A stretch of 64,000 nucleotides of DNA from Rhizobium sp. BT03 (lineage in GTDB: Bacteria; Pseudomonadota; Alphaproteobacteria; Rhizobiales; Rhizobiaceae): positions 4,435,099 through 4,499,098 of the forward strand of contig NZ_CP125640.1 of NCBI RefSeq assembly GCF_030053155.1, given 5' to 3'. The position numbers and the translations under genes were made by a program. Under the pieces are notes generated by a model that did not search any database, was not told the DNA's origin, and saw nothing but the letters and a program-made list of their open reading frames with translations. Below, in pieces: positions 1 to 8,469 of the stretch (the stretch's first letter is position 1; each line of letters starts with the position of its first letter).

Positions 1-940
1 TTATGACAGCCTGGCTGGCGATGATCGTCGCCATCGTCGCCAGCAGAACCACCGGCAGCAAGGCCCAATCGGGATACATCAGAAAGAACGGATTGGTCGC
101 CGTCTCGGGATGGGCGAGAACGAGCGCGCCTTGCCCGAGATAGTTCAGCAGCAATGCCGGAAAGACGAGCACGAACCATGCCGTCTGAATCGGGCGGCGT
201 CCGAAATGCCCGAGATCGGCATAGAGCGCTTCGCAGCCCGTAACCGTCAGGAAGACGGCGCCGAGCACGATGAGGCCGACGGTGCCGGCATGGGTGAGGA
301 ACAGGAATGCGTTGACCGGATTGAGCGCTTCCAGAATCCTCCAGTCGTCGCCGATATGGATCAGACCGCCCGCCGCCATGGCCAGAAACCACAACACCGT
401 GATCGGCCCGAAAAACATCGAGACGGCAGCAGTTCCCCTCGACTGGACGGCAAAGAGAACGATCATGATCGCCGCCGATGCGAGCGGGACATAATCGGCA
501 AAGGCCGGCGTGACGAGCTTCAGGCCTTCGAGCGCCGACATGACAGACAGAGCAGGCGTGATCATCGCATCGCCGATGAAGAGAGCCGCCCCGATCAGCC
601 CCGCGAAGAAGAGCACGGGTACGTTTCGCCCCATTTTTTTCATCAGGAGGGCGAGAAGCGAAAGCGTGCCGCCTTCGCCGTCATTGTCCGCCCTGAGAAG
701 GAAGAGCACATATTTGAAGGTCACAATGATCGTCAGCGTCCAGACCATCAGCGAAATGAGCCCGATGACCTCGGCCTCGTGCACGCCATCGGCGGCAAAG
801 GGCCTCAGCGCCTCACGAAGGGCATAGAGCGGGCTGGTGCCGATATCGCCATAGACGACGCCGACCGCGCCGATGACCAGTCCGGCAAAGCCCTTTCGGC
901 TGGCACCTTCACCCCTATTGTCTGCATGTATTGACGTCAT
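1..940 (-). CDS. kup: Kup-type potassium transporter, 5' part (runs off the left edge)
   Basis: Low-affinity K+ uptake permease of the inner membrane (KUP/HAK/KT family, K+/H+ symport). The frame is open from an ATG at 940 to the window edge, about 313 codons, roughly half of the usual 630 residues. A short polar N-terminus is followed by [10 protein letters not shown] at residues 31-40, the hallmark of the family's first membrane segment. Several further hydrophobic segments follow, including a stretch with [11 protein letters not shown] and one with [15 protein letters not shown], both typical of Kup. An upstream in-frame ATG runs into a stop after five codons, which fixes this start. It is divergent from the MFS gene at 1284. 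Rhizobial genomes often hold more than one kup, so the copy number cannot be inferred. Confidence 0.93.
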   Translation of the reverse strand, partial: MTSIHADNRGEGASRKGFAGLVIGAVGVVYGDIGTSPLYALREALRPFAADGVHEAEVIGLISLMVWTLTIIVTFKYVLFLLRADNDGEGGTLSLLALLMKKMGRNVPVLFFAGLIGAALFIGDAMITPALSVMSALEGLKLVTPAFADYVPLASAAIMIVLFAVQSRGTAAVSMFFGPITVLWFLAMAAGGLIHIGDDWRILEALNPVNAFLFLTHAGTVGLIVLGAVFLTVTGCEALYADLGHFGRRPIQTAWFVLVFPALLLNYLGQGALVLAHPETATNPFFLMYPDWALLPVVLLATMATIIASQAVI

Positions 941-1283
941 GGTTCCCCGCTCATGCCACCTGGCCTTGAACACAAACATATGCCGCATTGCAGAACGGCA
1001 AGTAAATTGATGCGGGTGCGAATTTTTTGTGAGGGGACGCGGGTAAGCAGGGCAGCATCCCCGTGTGAGGTCATAAGCGGTTGGGCCGGCGACTGCTTCC
1101 GGTGAGCCGCCACCCCTCGCGAACCGGCCGGCGGCACCAGCATGCTGACAGGAACTGTCAGCAACGGTGGGAGATAACCGGGACCCGCGGGTTTTGGGGC
1201 CGGTCGCCATTTCGTCGGAATATCAGGCTATGCGCCCCGGACGCCTGGGCTTCAATCCCGCCCCAATCGGAGCAAGCCCCGAG
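941..1283. other. Intergenic region between divergent kup and MFS genes
   Basis: No supported gene lies here. The stretch must hold the promoters of both divergent genes. The frame of the MFS gene stays open back to 1167, but that extension is proline/arginine-rich, without membrane character, and I treat it as leader. A perfect short inverted repeat lies at 1144-1162. Confidence 0.6.
1144..1162. promoter_or_regulatory. Perfect 8-bp inverted repeat, possible operator or small hairpin
   Basis: GCTGACAG, three bases (GAA), then CTGTCAGC. It lies about 120 bases upstream of the MFS start and 200 bases upstream of kup. The size and symmetry suit a dimeric repressor site, but no adjacent regulator gene points to a protein. 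No T-run follows, so a terminator is unlikely. Confidence 0.35.
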
Positions 1284-2459
1284 ATGAAGCCGCATCAACG
1301 CATTTTCTTCATTCAATTTGCCGTGGCCCTTTCCGTCGGTGCGTTTCTTTCGCGGCTGCCCGACCTCCAGCGCAAGTTCGGCCTTGCTGAAGGAGAGCTC
1401 GGCCTTTTGCTCGCTGTCTTGTCCTTAGGGGTTCTCTGCGGCCTGACCTTCTCGGTGAAGTTCATCGAGAGGCTCGGGGCGCGCAGAACCGCCTTCGTCA
1501 CCGTCTTCGGCGCGTCGCTGTTTTTGGCGCTGATCCCCTGGATGCCCTCGGCTCCGCTGGCGGTGCCGGTGTTCTTCATTGCCGGCATTTTCACCGGGGC
1601 ATTCGAGATCAACGCCAATATCGAAACCGATCGTCATGAGGCGCTGCTCGGATACCGCATCATGAGCCGGGCTCACGGCATGTGGAGCCTCGGCTTCTGC
1701 CTCACCGCCCTTGTTGCCGCCGGCATGCGGCAGGCTGCCGTCTCCATCGAACTGCATAGCGTCATCACTCTCGTGATTGTCTTGATTGCCGGGTCGATCG
1801 TTTTCTCCGGGATCGAGAATGCGCCCAAACGGCGTGACGCTCATCCAGGACATGCTCCGCTGATCGCCTTTCCCACCATCGGGCTGCTGCCTCTTTGCCT
1901 CGTCGGCGCAGCGCCGCTTCTTGCCGAAGGCGCAAGCGTCGATTGGTCGGCGATCTATATGCGGGACGTTTTTGCAGTCGAACCATTCGTCGGCGGGCTT
2001 GGCGTGACCATCTTCTCCCTGCTGATCGCCATCGGGCGTCTCGGCATGGACCCCGTCATCGACCGCTTCAATCCGCGCCCGGTGGCAATAACTCTCCTTG
2101 GGATCGCGGCCATCGGTGTGGTGACGGTTGCGACGGCGACGCACCCTCTTGCCGCGCTCGCAGGCTTTGGCCTGACGGGGATCGGCTGCTCCTCGGTCTA
2201 TCCGCTTGCCATCTCGGCAGCGGCCCGACGTAGGGATCGACCCGCAGCGGTCAGCGTTGCAGCACTCGGGCAGACGACGTTTCTCGTGTTTTTTGCCGGG
2301 CCGCCGCTGCTCGGATTCGTTGCCGAACACGTCGGCATCCGCTTTTCCTATTGGGCAGTCCTCCCTGTTCTCGCCGCCGCACTTCTGCTCACCAGGGCGC
2401 TTGCCGCTGATCCTGCGCCGATCACAGGCCAGCCCGACCCGGTACAACCACACGGTTGA
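1284..2459 (+). CDS. MFS transporter, YbjJ/fucose-permease-like
   Basis: Major facilitator superfamily permease of 391 residues with about twelve hydrophobic segments. The N-terminal half carries LSVGAFLSRLPDLQRKFGL and then a loop with ERLGARRT between segments 2 and 3, the family's typical G-x-x-x-[DE]-R/K-x-G-[RK]-[RK] position in degenerate form. ASVDWSAIYMRD in the middle resembles the YbjJ-like subgroup, whose substrates are mostly unknown. I start at the ATG at 1284, preceded by GGAG, because the ORF upstream of it has no membrane character. It stands alone on the plus strand. Substrate cannot be read from sequence. Confidence 0.85.
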   Translation: MKPHQRIFFIQFAVALSVGAFLSRLPDLQRKFGLAEGELGLLLAVLSLGVLCGLTFSVKFIERLGARRTAFVTVFGASLFLALIPWMPSAPLAVPVFFIAGIFTGAFEINANIETDRHEALLGYRIMSRAHGMWSLGFCLTALVAAGMRQAAVSIELHSVITLVIVLIAGSIVFSGIENAPKRRDAHPGHAPLIAFPTIGLLPLCLVGAAPLLAEGASVDWSAIYMRDVFAVEPFVGGLGVTIFSLLIAIGRLGMDPVIDRFNPRPVAITLLGIAAIGVVTVATATHPLAALAGFGLTGIGCSSVYPLAISAAARRRDRPAAVSVAALGQTTFLVFFAGPPLLGFVAEHVGIRFSYWAVLPVLAAALLLTRALAADPAPITGQPDPVQPHG

Positions 2460-2966
2460 TACGCCGCATCGGCCCGTCCGCTGTCGCGGAGCGTTCATAT
2501 CCGCAACCGGCAGGAGGTGGGTCACCGGCTTTTGCCGGCGAATAGGGGCGGGATCGATGTATTTCCTGTCGTGTCTAAGTATTATTTGTAGTCATATGAA
2601 GTATAGCTCGTATGGGTGATGACCAGCGTCGCGCGCCGATGTCAACTCTTTGGCGAATGATCTTGTTGTTCAATCACTTGCGGGTGCGGTTCATCTTCTC
2701 CGAGAGAACCCGGTTCGGATAGCGAAGCCTCAGCCTTTCCGGCTCGTAAAACCTCTGTTTTGCAGGATTCGCGATGGCTGTGTCCGGCCGCAAGGGAGGC
2801 GCGCCTGCAGCCTGTCTGCGCCTCGATTTCGACAAATTGCCGCCGCCAAAATGCCAGTATTAGTTGTTTCTAAATCACGCCATAATTGGCATCTACGTTG
2901 CCGCGCCTGTTTTATTCTTCGCCACATTTCGGAATTTCAGCGTTATACAAACAATGGTGGGTAACT
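2460..2966. other. 507-base region without a recognisable gene
   Basis: Open frames here (for example 2650-2964, plus strand) are arginine/cysteine-rich, lack a ribosome-binding site and resemble no family. A weak five-base-pair hairpin (CCGGC/GCCGG) sits at 2525-2538. The part near 2565-2620 is AT-rich and could carry a promoter. I see nothing else. Confidence 0.5.
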
Positions 2967-3389
2967 ATGAAGGTTATTCTCGTCATCGTCCTCACGGTGC
3001 TTGCCGTGCCCTGTGAGGCGGACATGCTGGGCACGGCATCCAAGTATAAGAGCATGCACGAACGCTCCATCTCCTTCCTCAGCATCAATCCCCGGAAGGT
3101 ATCGTGGTGCGGGGCATTCCTGGCCTTTGTCGCCAAGCGATCTTCGCGGCAACCGCCGCCCAACCCCAACATGGCGGCGTCCTGGAGGAAGTTCGGCAAG
3201 CCGGTGTTCTTCCGCGCCGCCAGGCGAGGGGATGTCGTGGTGATCCGCACCGGCAGGCGCTTTCATGTCAGCCTTTTCGATCACATCGACCAGCGCCGGC
3301 AGTACGTCTACCTGTTCGGCGGCAATCAATCCAACCGGGTGCAACTGTCCAGGTATCGCGCCAGCTCGGTGGTGGCGGTGCGGCGATGA
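2967..3389 (+). CDS. Secreted TIGR02594-type (NlpC/P60-like) putative peptidoglycan hydrolase
   Basis: A 140-residue protein with a cleavable signal peptide (residues 1 to about 19, a short hydrophobic run ending in VPCEA). The core reads SWCGAFLAFVAKR, then WRKFGKPV, GDVVVIR, FHVSLF and FGGNQSN. This order, a cysteine in an SWCGAF motif, a G-D-V-V-V strand, a histidine and a closing G-G-N-Q, is that of the TIGR02594 family, small NlpC/P60-fold proteins thought to cut peptidoglycan peptides. The Cys near residue 50 and the His in FHV would be the catalytic pair. The longer frame from 2886 adds an unlikely leader, and the ATG at 2967 directly precedes the signal peptide. Function is family-level inference. 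Confidence 0.7.
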   Translation: MKVILVIVLTVLAVPCEADMLGTASKYKSMHERSISFLSINPRKVSWCGAFLAFVAKRSSRQPPPNPNMAASWRKFGKPVFFRAARRGDVVVIRTGRRFHVSLFDHIDQRRQYVYLFGGNQSNRVQLSRYRASSVVAVRR

Positions 3390-3433
3390 TGCCGGCTTGT
3401 CAGGCCGAGTGAGCATCGGTGGCCGGTGGCCGG

Positions 3434-3474
3434 CCTCGTCCTTCGAGGCCCCTCCGGGGCACCTCAGGATGAGG
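3434..3474 (-). repeat. Rhizobial intergenic palindromic element (CCTCATCC...GGACGAGG family), copy 1
   Basis: Reads CCTCGTCCTTCGAGG, a GC-rich loop, then CCTCAGGATGAGG, the reverse orientation of the family. The two ends pair imperfectly, and the inner CCCC/GGGG pairs as well. The flank GGCGGAGAGAGGG continues as in copies at 5233 and 22804. Confidence 0.8.
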
Positions 3475-3585
3475 GCGGAGAGAGGGTGCGGCTTGCCTCG
3501 CCCGCAGACATCACGGCTCATCGGCAGCGGATACTACACGGCACGGTCCCCGCTCAGCCTCCCGCAACGCGGCACTACGATCAGC

Positions 3586-3596
3586 CCTCATCCTGA
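3586..3596 (+). repeat. Left fragment of a palindromic element split by the insertion sequence
   Basis: CCTCATCCTGA, the first arm of the palindromic element, stops exactly where the insertion sequence begins. Its continuation is at 5136. Confidence 0.8.
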
Positions 3597-5135
3597 GAGC
3601 TTGTGAAGCTTTTGAATCTTGTGCGTTTCAGGCCAGTGTTGGCTGGTCTTGGCTGGCCGATGCCATCGAGCGTTAGCCGATTACGCGGTGCGTTTTGATG
3701 GTCGCGTGTTGGCGTCAGGGTGATTGCCCTGGTTTAGCCATTGGCAAGCCGATGGCCTTGCAGGATATTGTTGGTGAGTGCGTAGCAGAGCACGACGGCC
3801 TGGACCTTTTCGATGCCGCGCACCGTCAATTGTCGCAGATTCCAGTTGCGCCAGCGGGCATGGATGCATTCGCAGATCGAGCGGGGTTTGTACTGAGCCT
3901 TGCCCGTCTCGCTTCCCATGCGGGTCCGCCAGGTTGACACACCCGCACCGTCGCCGCGCCGCGGCAAGAAGGGATCGGTTCCGTGTTTGGACTGCGTGGG
4001 CGGACAAAAGACCTCGACCCCTTCGCCGTGCGCCCACTCGATATCTTCAGCGCTGCAAAAGCCGCCATCGGCGAGATAGCGGCGCGGCAGATGGCCGCTC
4101 AGCGCGCGCAACCGCTCCAGCATCGGCCGCATGAGGCCGCGATCGGAGCCGGCATTGGTCACCTCGAGCCCGACCACGAACTGCTCGCCGGCGGTGCTCG
4201 CAACCTGCACATTATAAGCCGGACGGAAGCCGCCGTCGGCCATCTTCATCACCCGCGCCTGCGCATCCGTGCTGGAGGCGCGCGGCTCCTTCGGCTTTTT
4301 GCCATTGCCGCGCTTTTCTTCGCGCGCTTGGCGATGGCGCTGAATCTCGTCAAGAGCGGCCTTGGCTGCTCTGAGCCGCTCGCCGCGCTCACGCGCCGCT
4401 CGTTGCCTGGCAGCCTCGATGCGCCGAGTGCTGGCATCCGAACGCGCATCGACCTCGCGCTTGAGCTGATCCACAACCGCCTCGGCAATGGAAAGATGCC
4501 GATCAAGCGTCGCCTTGCGGCCGAACGAGGCGGCACCCGCGCTCGCCCGGACCCGCACGCCATCCTGCGCCAAATTATCGAAAGCGACGAGGCCGGCATC
4601 GGCAAGCGCCGCCAGATGCTCGGCCAGCAGCCGGTCGAGCAGATCGGCGCAACCAACCCGAAAATCCGACAGCGTGTGATAGTTCACCGAGACGCCGCCG
4701 CACAGCCAGCGATAGACGTCGTGGCTCCCGCACAGCCGTTCCAGCGCCCGCGCACTGCCGACGCCATCGCTGCTGGCATAGAGCCACAGCGCCAGCAAAA
4801 GCCGTGGCGAAATCGGCGGATGGCCCGGCCGCTGCTCACGCGCTTTGATCCGATCTTCAAGCGCGCTCAGATCCAGTCCCTCGACATAGCTCCAAATCAC
4901 GCGCACCGCGTGATCCTGGCCGATCAAGCTGTCGATATCCACGGCACGCAACTCGATCTGATCGCGCACCGGCTCGCGCATGCGCGCCGCCCCGCGCCCC
5001 GCCTGAGCACTGCGCTGCGATCCATGCACCGGCAATCCTTCGAACAGCTCGTCGCTCACCATCATCCCCCAAGCAAATCAACCACCCAACAGAATCACAA
5101 TCCCATCGACACCGCCACAAAACATTCACAGGCTC
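3597..5135. mobile_element. IS1182-type insertion sequence (about 1.54 kb)
   Basis: The element is bounded by imperfect terminal inverted repeats: GAGCTTGTGAAGCTTTTG at 3597-3614 and, on the other strand, GAGCCTGTGAATGTTTTG at 5118-5135 (15 of 18 match). Between them lies one transposase gene on the minus strand. TGA stands on both sides (3594-3596 and 5136-5138), consistent with a three-base target duplication, although the exact element boundary could shift by a base or so. The insertion interrupts a palindromic intergenic repeat, whose halves can be rejoined. Confidence 0.85.
3734..5065 (-). CDS. IS1182-family transposase
   Basis: Full-length 443-residue DDE transposase. The N-terminal part (RDQIELRAVDIDSLIGQDH, then PPISPRLLLALWLYASSDGVGSARALERL) is the DUF772-type domain of IS1182/IS5-like transposases. 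A charged, coiled-coil-like linker rich in Arg/Glu/Ala covers about residues 200-270. The catalytic core follows, with ADGGFRPAYNVQVA, TNAGSDRG and YLADGGFCSAEDI, where the second Asp of the DDE set is expected. The C-terminus (RWRNWNLRQLTVRGIEKVQ) is the usual end. I see no frameshift or early stop, so the element may be active. ATG-ATG at 5065 opens the frame. Confidence 0.9.
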   Translation of the reverse strand: MMVSDELFEGLPVHGSQRSAQAGRGAARMREPVRDQIELRAVDIDSLIGQDHAVRVIWSYVEGLDLSALEDRIKAREQRPGHPPISPRLLLALWLYASSDGVGSARALERLCGSHDVYRWLCGGVSVNYHTLSDFRVGCADLLDRLLAEHLAALADAGLVAFDNLAQDGVRVRASAGAASFGRKATLDRHLSIAEAVVDQLKREVDARSDASTRRIEAARQRAARERGERLRAAKAALDEIQRHRQAREEKRGNGKKPKEPRASSTDAQARVMKMADGGFRPAYNVQVASTAGEQFVVGLEVTNAGSDRGLMRPMLERLRALSGHLPRRYLADGGFCSAEDIEWAHGEGVEVFCPPTQSKHGTDPFLPRRGDGAGVSTWRTRMGSETGKAQYKPRSICECIHARWRNWNLRQLTVRGIEKVQAVVLCYALTNNILQGHRLANG

Positions 5136-5176
5136 TGAGGTGCGCAGGCCGAAGGCCGGAGCCTCGAAGGGCGAGG
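5136..5176 (+). repeat. Right fragment of the palindromic element split by the insertion sequence
   Basis: Starts TGAGGTGCGCAGGCC and ends CCTCGAAGGGCGAGG. Joined to 3586-3596 with one TGA removed it gives a complete element very similar to the intact one at 41619. Confidence 0.8.
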
Positions 5177-5232
5177 GCGGGTGGCTCGGCATTTACAGCC
5201 CCATCCATTGCAGAGGACACTTCCGCGGCCGG

Positions 5233-5273
5233 CCTCGTCCTTCGAGGCTCCTGCGGGGCGCCTCAGGATGAGG
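5233..5273 (-). repeat. Palindromic intergenic element, copy 3
   Basis: CCTCGTCCTTCGAGG ... CCTCAGGATGAGG. About 20 further bases on the right (GGCGG...GGCTTGCCTCGCC) are shared with copy 1 at 3434, so the repeated unit extends beyond the palindrome. Confidence 0.8.
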
Positions 5274-5366
5274 GCGGAGGGAGGGCGGCTTGCCTCGCCG
5301 GATGGTGCCGCGGCGTGCCAGCGCCGGACTTTGCAGGGCTGTGGATCGGCAATGGACGCAACGGGG

Positions 5367-6782
5367 TTAGCGCGGACGGGAATTGCCGCTGACGCTCCTG
5401 AACGCCGCGATGATGCTCTCCACCGCCAGTTCTGCCTCATCCGATGTCGTCTGGAAATTGGTGACGGAGAGGCGTAACACATCGCGGCCGTGCCATTTGG
5501 CGCCGCCGGCGAAGATCAGGCCGTCCGCCTGGATCTTTTCGATCGTCTTTCGGGTCAGGGCATCGCCTTCTTCTTCAGGGCGGCCGGTCCCGAAGCGGAT
5601 GACGAGCTGGTTCAGCGTGACCTCGTTCAAAATGGCGATGCCGGGTTCGCGGGCGAGCAGGTCGGCCACCAGCCGCGCCGAGGCGCAGCACTGGTCGATG
5701 AGGGCGGCCACACCTTCGCGGCCGAGATGTTTCAGCATCGCCCAGGTGGCAAAACCGCGCGCCCTTCTGGATAGCTCGGGCACGTAATGGGAAGGATCGC
5801 GTTCACCTTCGCCGGCGAGGGGCAGATAGCTTGCGGCGATCGTCATGGCGCGGCGATGGGCGATTTCGTTGCGGACGATCGCATAGCCGCAATCATAGGG
5901 CGTCTGCAGCCATTTGTGACCGTCGGTCGCCCAGCTGTCGGCGGCTTCGATGCCGCGGCTGAGATGACTGGTCTTCACCGACGCCTGCGCCCAGAGGCCG
6001 AAGGCGCCGTCGATATGCACCCAGGCGCGCCGCGCCTTCAACAGCGGAATGATGGCGGCGAAATCGTCGAATGCGCCGGTATTGATCTGACCCGCCTGGA
6101 GAATGGCGATGATGGGACCAGAGATCGTATCGAGCGCGCCCGCCAGTGTGGCCGGGTCTATCCGTCCCTCCTGATCGGTGCGCACGCGCAGCACGCGATC
6201 ATGGCCGAGGCCCAGGAATTGCAGCGCGGAGAACACCGTCGTGTGAGCGTCGTCACCGATCAGCACGGTGATCTCAGGTGCGCCGAACAGGCCGTTGGCA
6301 TCGGCATCCCAGCCGGCTTGGCGCAGCACCTCGCCGCGCGCGGCGGCAAGGCAGGTGAAGTTCGCGACCGTCGCGCCCGTGACGAAGCCGACCGAGCATT
6401 CTGCCGGCAGCTTCAGGAGATCGAGAAGCCATCTCGCGGCGACGGTTTCGACGGCGGCTGCGGCCGGGGCGGCGGTATGGTTTCCGGCATTCTGGCCCCA
6501 GGCGCTGGTGAGGAAATCGGCTGCGACGCCGACAGGATGGGAGCCGCCGATGACCCAGCCGAAGAAGCGTGGGCCGGTGGTTGCATGCAGCCCGGGTTCG
6601 GCGTCATTCGCCAACTGGCTGATAACGTCAAGCATATCGGAGCCGGCCACCGGCAGCGGCTCGTCAAAGGAGGCAAGCGAGGTTGCATAGTCGTGAGCGG
6701 GCATATGGCGGGAAGGGGCTGCTTGCCGAAACCCCGCTGCCAGCCGGGCGGCTTCCTGAAACAGAGATGCAATTGCCGACAT
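5367..6782 (-). CDS. PLP-dependent decarboxylase, group II (aromatic amino acid/glutamate decarboxylase-like)
   Basis: A 471-residue cytoplasmic enzyme of the group II PLP decarboxylases, which remove CO2 from an amino acid to give an amine. The PLP lysine is in SWATDGHKWLQTPYD (Lys about 290), preceded by the cofactor-binding Asp in HIDGAFG (Asp about 258) and by the stacking His in DDAHTTVF. TTGPRFFGWVIGG near residue 70 and NHTAAPAAAAVE near 101 are typical of this fold. The open frame extends upstream to 7004, but ATG 6782 has AGGGGG seven bases before it and begins the family homology. No operon partner is visible. Substrate could be an aromatic amino acid, glutamate or a diamine precursor, and the sequence alone does not settle it. 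Confidence 0.85.
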   Translation of the reverse strand: MSAIASLFQEAARLAAGFRQAAPSRHMPAHDYATSLASFDEPLPVAGSDMLDVISQLANDAEPGLHATTGPRFFGWVIGGSHPVGVAADFLTSAWGQNAGNHTAAPAAAAVETVAARWLLDLLKLPAECSVGFVTGATVANFTCLAAARGEVLRQAGWDADANGLFGAPEITVLIGDDAHTTVFSALQFLGLGHDRVLRVRTDQEGRIDPATLAGALDTISGPIIAILQAGQINTGAFDDFAAIIPLLKARRAWVHIDGAFGLWAQASVKTSHLSRGIEAADSWATDGHKWLQTPYDCGYAIVRNEIAHRRAMTIAASYLPLAGEGERDPSHYVPELSRRARGFATWAMLKHLGREGVAALIDQCCASARLVADLLAREPGIAILNEVTLNQLVIRFGTGRPEEEGDALTRKTIEKIQADGLIFAGGAKWHGRDVLRLSVTNFQTTSDEAELAVESIIAAFRSVSGNSRPR

Positions 6783-7246
6783 GCGGATCCCCCTGCCGCC
6801 GACCGTTCGCCCTGGACGCCCCTCGACGCAAAGCTGTCGGTGCAGGCAGTCTAGCCGATATTGCCGACGCTGTCTTGGCAGCGAAACTAAGATCGATCCT
6901 GGGCGCCGCGGAACCTTGCAGCATGACGGCGCCGCATAGGCATCCATCAAGGCGACCCCGGTAAGGCGGCATTGATGTAAATTGCGTGAGCTCCAGCGGC
7001 GCATTGACGCTTTCCAGTCCGAAGCGTGCGACCGCCGTCGCTGACGTGCGTCTCGCCTTTACCGGGATGGCCAAGATAAATCGAGCAGTGCGGGAGATGT
7101 TTCCTGAAGCTCGCCAATAAATACATAATTCCATGCTGTTAATTTCTGAATTTTATTGGTTGTATTTAAAATCTATTGCCTTTTGTCTAAGTATCATTCA
7201 ATGATGTGGAAATATCAATCGCGCTACTGCCAAGGACGCTCTGCCA
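6783..7246. other. 464-base region upstream of the decarboxylase
   Basis: No gene is supported. The part from about 7110 to 7210 is clearly AT-rich and contains the perfect small palindrome ATCATT-C-AATGAT at 7193-7205. It probably holds the decarboxylase promoter on the minus strand and one for the small ORF at 7247. Confidence 0.5.
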
Positions 7247-7570
7247 ATGAGCGAGGGATATGCACTGAAGTATTTCGTTCTCTATACGCTGTTGTGCATG
7301 ATGGTAGGGATAGTTCTTCTCGCCATTGTCCAGCAGGTTGCACCCTTCAAGATGGGCACGCGGAGCGACCAACCTGGCTGGTCGGCGACCGGGGCGAGCG
7401 AGCAAGCTGATGACCTGGTTGTGGGGTCGACCCCTGACCCGGCGACCAACCCACCAGCCGTCCGGCCACGCGATCAATGGGATCTCCGGCCGACGAACCA
7501 ACCGACGGTCGGACCGTCCGATCAATCGGGCGTCCGGAAAGGCGGCCGGGTCGGAACTCCCGCGCAGTAG
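7247..7570 (+). CDS. Possible small membrane protein with a polar, proline-rich tail
   Basis: A 107-residue frame beginning MSEGYALKYF, with one clear membrane segment at about residues 9-30 (FVLYTLLCMMVGIVLLAIV). A 70-residue tail follows, rich in Pro, Asp, Thr, Gln and Gly, built from short degenerate repeats such as GPSDQ, TPDPATNPP and PRDQWD. AAGGA lies 12 bases before the ATG. I recognise no family. The membrane segment supports coding, but the low-complexity tail and the palindromic DNA under it are reasons for caution. Confidence 0.4.
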   Translation: MSEGYALKYFVLYTLLCMMVGIVLLAIVQQVAPFKMGTRSDQPGWSATGASEQADDLVVGSTPDPATNPPAVRPRDQWDLRPTNQPTVGPSDQSGVRKGGRVGTPAQ

Positions 7571-7608
7571 TGGGCGCTGGCGCCCGTTATTTTGGGTGTG
7601 GCACTTCT

Positions 7609-7656
7609 CCTCATTCTGAGTTGCGGCGCCCGAAAGGGCGGAGCGTCGAAGGACAC
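7609..7656 (+). repeat. Palindromic intergenic element, longer-loop type, copy 4
   Basis: CCTCATTCTGAG, then GCGCCCGAAAGGGCGGAGC as internal hairpin, then GTCGAAGGACAC. This subtype has an internal GCCC..GGGC stem instead of CCCCGC/GGGG. Confidence 0.65.
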
Positions 7657-7700
7657 TCTTCAGCACTACCCCCTGCATTCTTCAGCTGGCCGCGCACCCG

Positions 7701-7742
7701 CCTCGTCCTTCGATGCTCTTTACGAGGCGCCTCACGATGAGG
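7701..7742 (-). repeat. Palindromic intergenic element, copy 5
   Basis: CCTCGTCCTTCGATG ... CCTCACGATGAGG. Somewhat diverged. With copy 4 it repeats the alternating order seen in the array at 9482-9977. Confidence 0.7.
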
Positions 7743-7865
7743 CTCTCGTAGGCGTTGCCGTGAGGGGTGGCGCAACAGGAGCCGGAATCGAAGTCGTCAC
7801 CGCCGCTTGCATCGGCCCGAGCCCTCTGCAATGACGATAGCCAAGATATCCCGGGAGGTCTCCGA

Positions 7866-8372
7866 ATGGATGCAAGCGGCGTGACGATCAGGCATATCCA
7901 GCCAGGCGAGGTGGAGGCTTTCCGGCGCATCCGTCTGGAAGCGCTTCGCACCGAACCTTCCTCCTTTGCCAGCCGCTACGAAGACTGGGCGGCTCTTTCC
8001 CTCGAGGAGTGGCGCAGCCGCCTGAGCGAGCCGGTTTTCATTGCGTTTCAGGATAATGAGCCCGTCGGCATAATGGGCCTGGTGCGGCAGCGGTCGAGCA
8101 AGATGGCCCATCGCGCGACGATCATCATGGTCTACATCGGAAGGAGCCTGCGCGGCACCGGTCTTGCCGGGAGGCTGCTCGATGTTGTTGCCGATCATGC
8201 GCGCCATATCGGCATCCGGCAGCTGGAACTCTTCGTCAGCGCGGAGAACCCGGCGGCGATCCGGTTCTATCAGCGGCAGGGCTTCTCCGAGGTCGGCAGG
8301 ATTCCGGCCGGGGTTCTGGAGGAGGGCAGGGAGATCGACGACGTTATCATGGCCTGCCGTTTGGTCGATTAG
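7866..8372 (+). CDS. GNAT-family N-acetyltransferase
   Basis: A 168-residue GCN5-related acetyltransferase. The acetyl-CoA binding loop is VYIGRSLRGTGLAGRLLD, a variant of the R/Q-x-x-G-x-G/A pattern, after a beta-bulge strand at GIMGLV. The C-terminal NPAAIRFYQRQGFSEVGR is motif B of the family. ATG 7866 follows GGGAGG at a good distance. The open frame extends back to 7767, but that part is repeat-derived. Acceptor unknown: RimI/PaiA-like protein or small-molecule acetylation are both possible. Confidence 0.85.
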   Translation: MDASGVTIRHIQPGEVEAFRRIRLEALRTEPSSFASRYEDWAALSLEEWRSRLSEPVFIAFQDNEPVGIMGLVRQRSSKMAHRATIIMVYIGRSLRGTGLAGRLLDVVADHARHIGIRQLELFVSAENPAAIRFYQRQGFSEVGRIPAGVLEEGREIDDVIMACRLVD

Positions 8373-8413
8373 GCCTCGCGCGGAATTTCAGCGCAACCGC
8401 TTTACCTCCTCTA

Positions 8414-8444
8414 TTGACCTCAAGCGCGGTTGGGGTCGCAGGAT
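8414..8444 (+). promoter_or_regulatory. Putative MerR-type promoter with 19-bp spacer and dyad
   Basis: TTGACC at 8414-8419 and CAGGAT at 8439-8444 are separated by 19 bases. The over-long spacer is filled by a dyad, CCTCAA / TTGGGG (8418-8434, one mismatch from perfect). That arrangement is the signature of promoters activated by MerR-family regulators (SoxR, CueR and relatives), which untwist a 19-20-bp spacer. Transcription would start about 20 bases before the GTG at 8470. No MerR gene is present in the window. Confidence 0.5.
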
Positions 8445-8469
8445 GCCGGCATGAGGCTGGAGGTTTGCC

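Noticed and set aside
2650..2964. 104-codon plus-strand frame before the NlpC/P60-like gene
   Set aside because: Arg/Cys-rich, no ribosome-binding site, no resemblance to known proteins; overlaps the start region of the next gene.
3983..5392. 469-codon open frame antisense to the transposase
   Set aside because: Antisense to a clear IS1182 transposase; composition is that of a shadow frame, and it runs past the element into repeats.
7340..7565. Iteron-like or origin-like repeats (GGTCGG/CCGACC words)
   Set aside because: The words are irregularly spaced and follow from the Pro/Asp/Gln low-complexity coding of the small ORF; no Rep gene or AT-rich unwinding element is adjacent.
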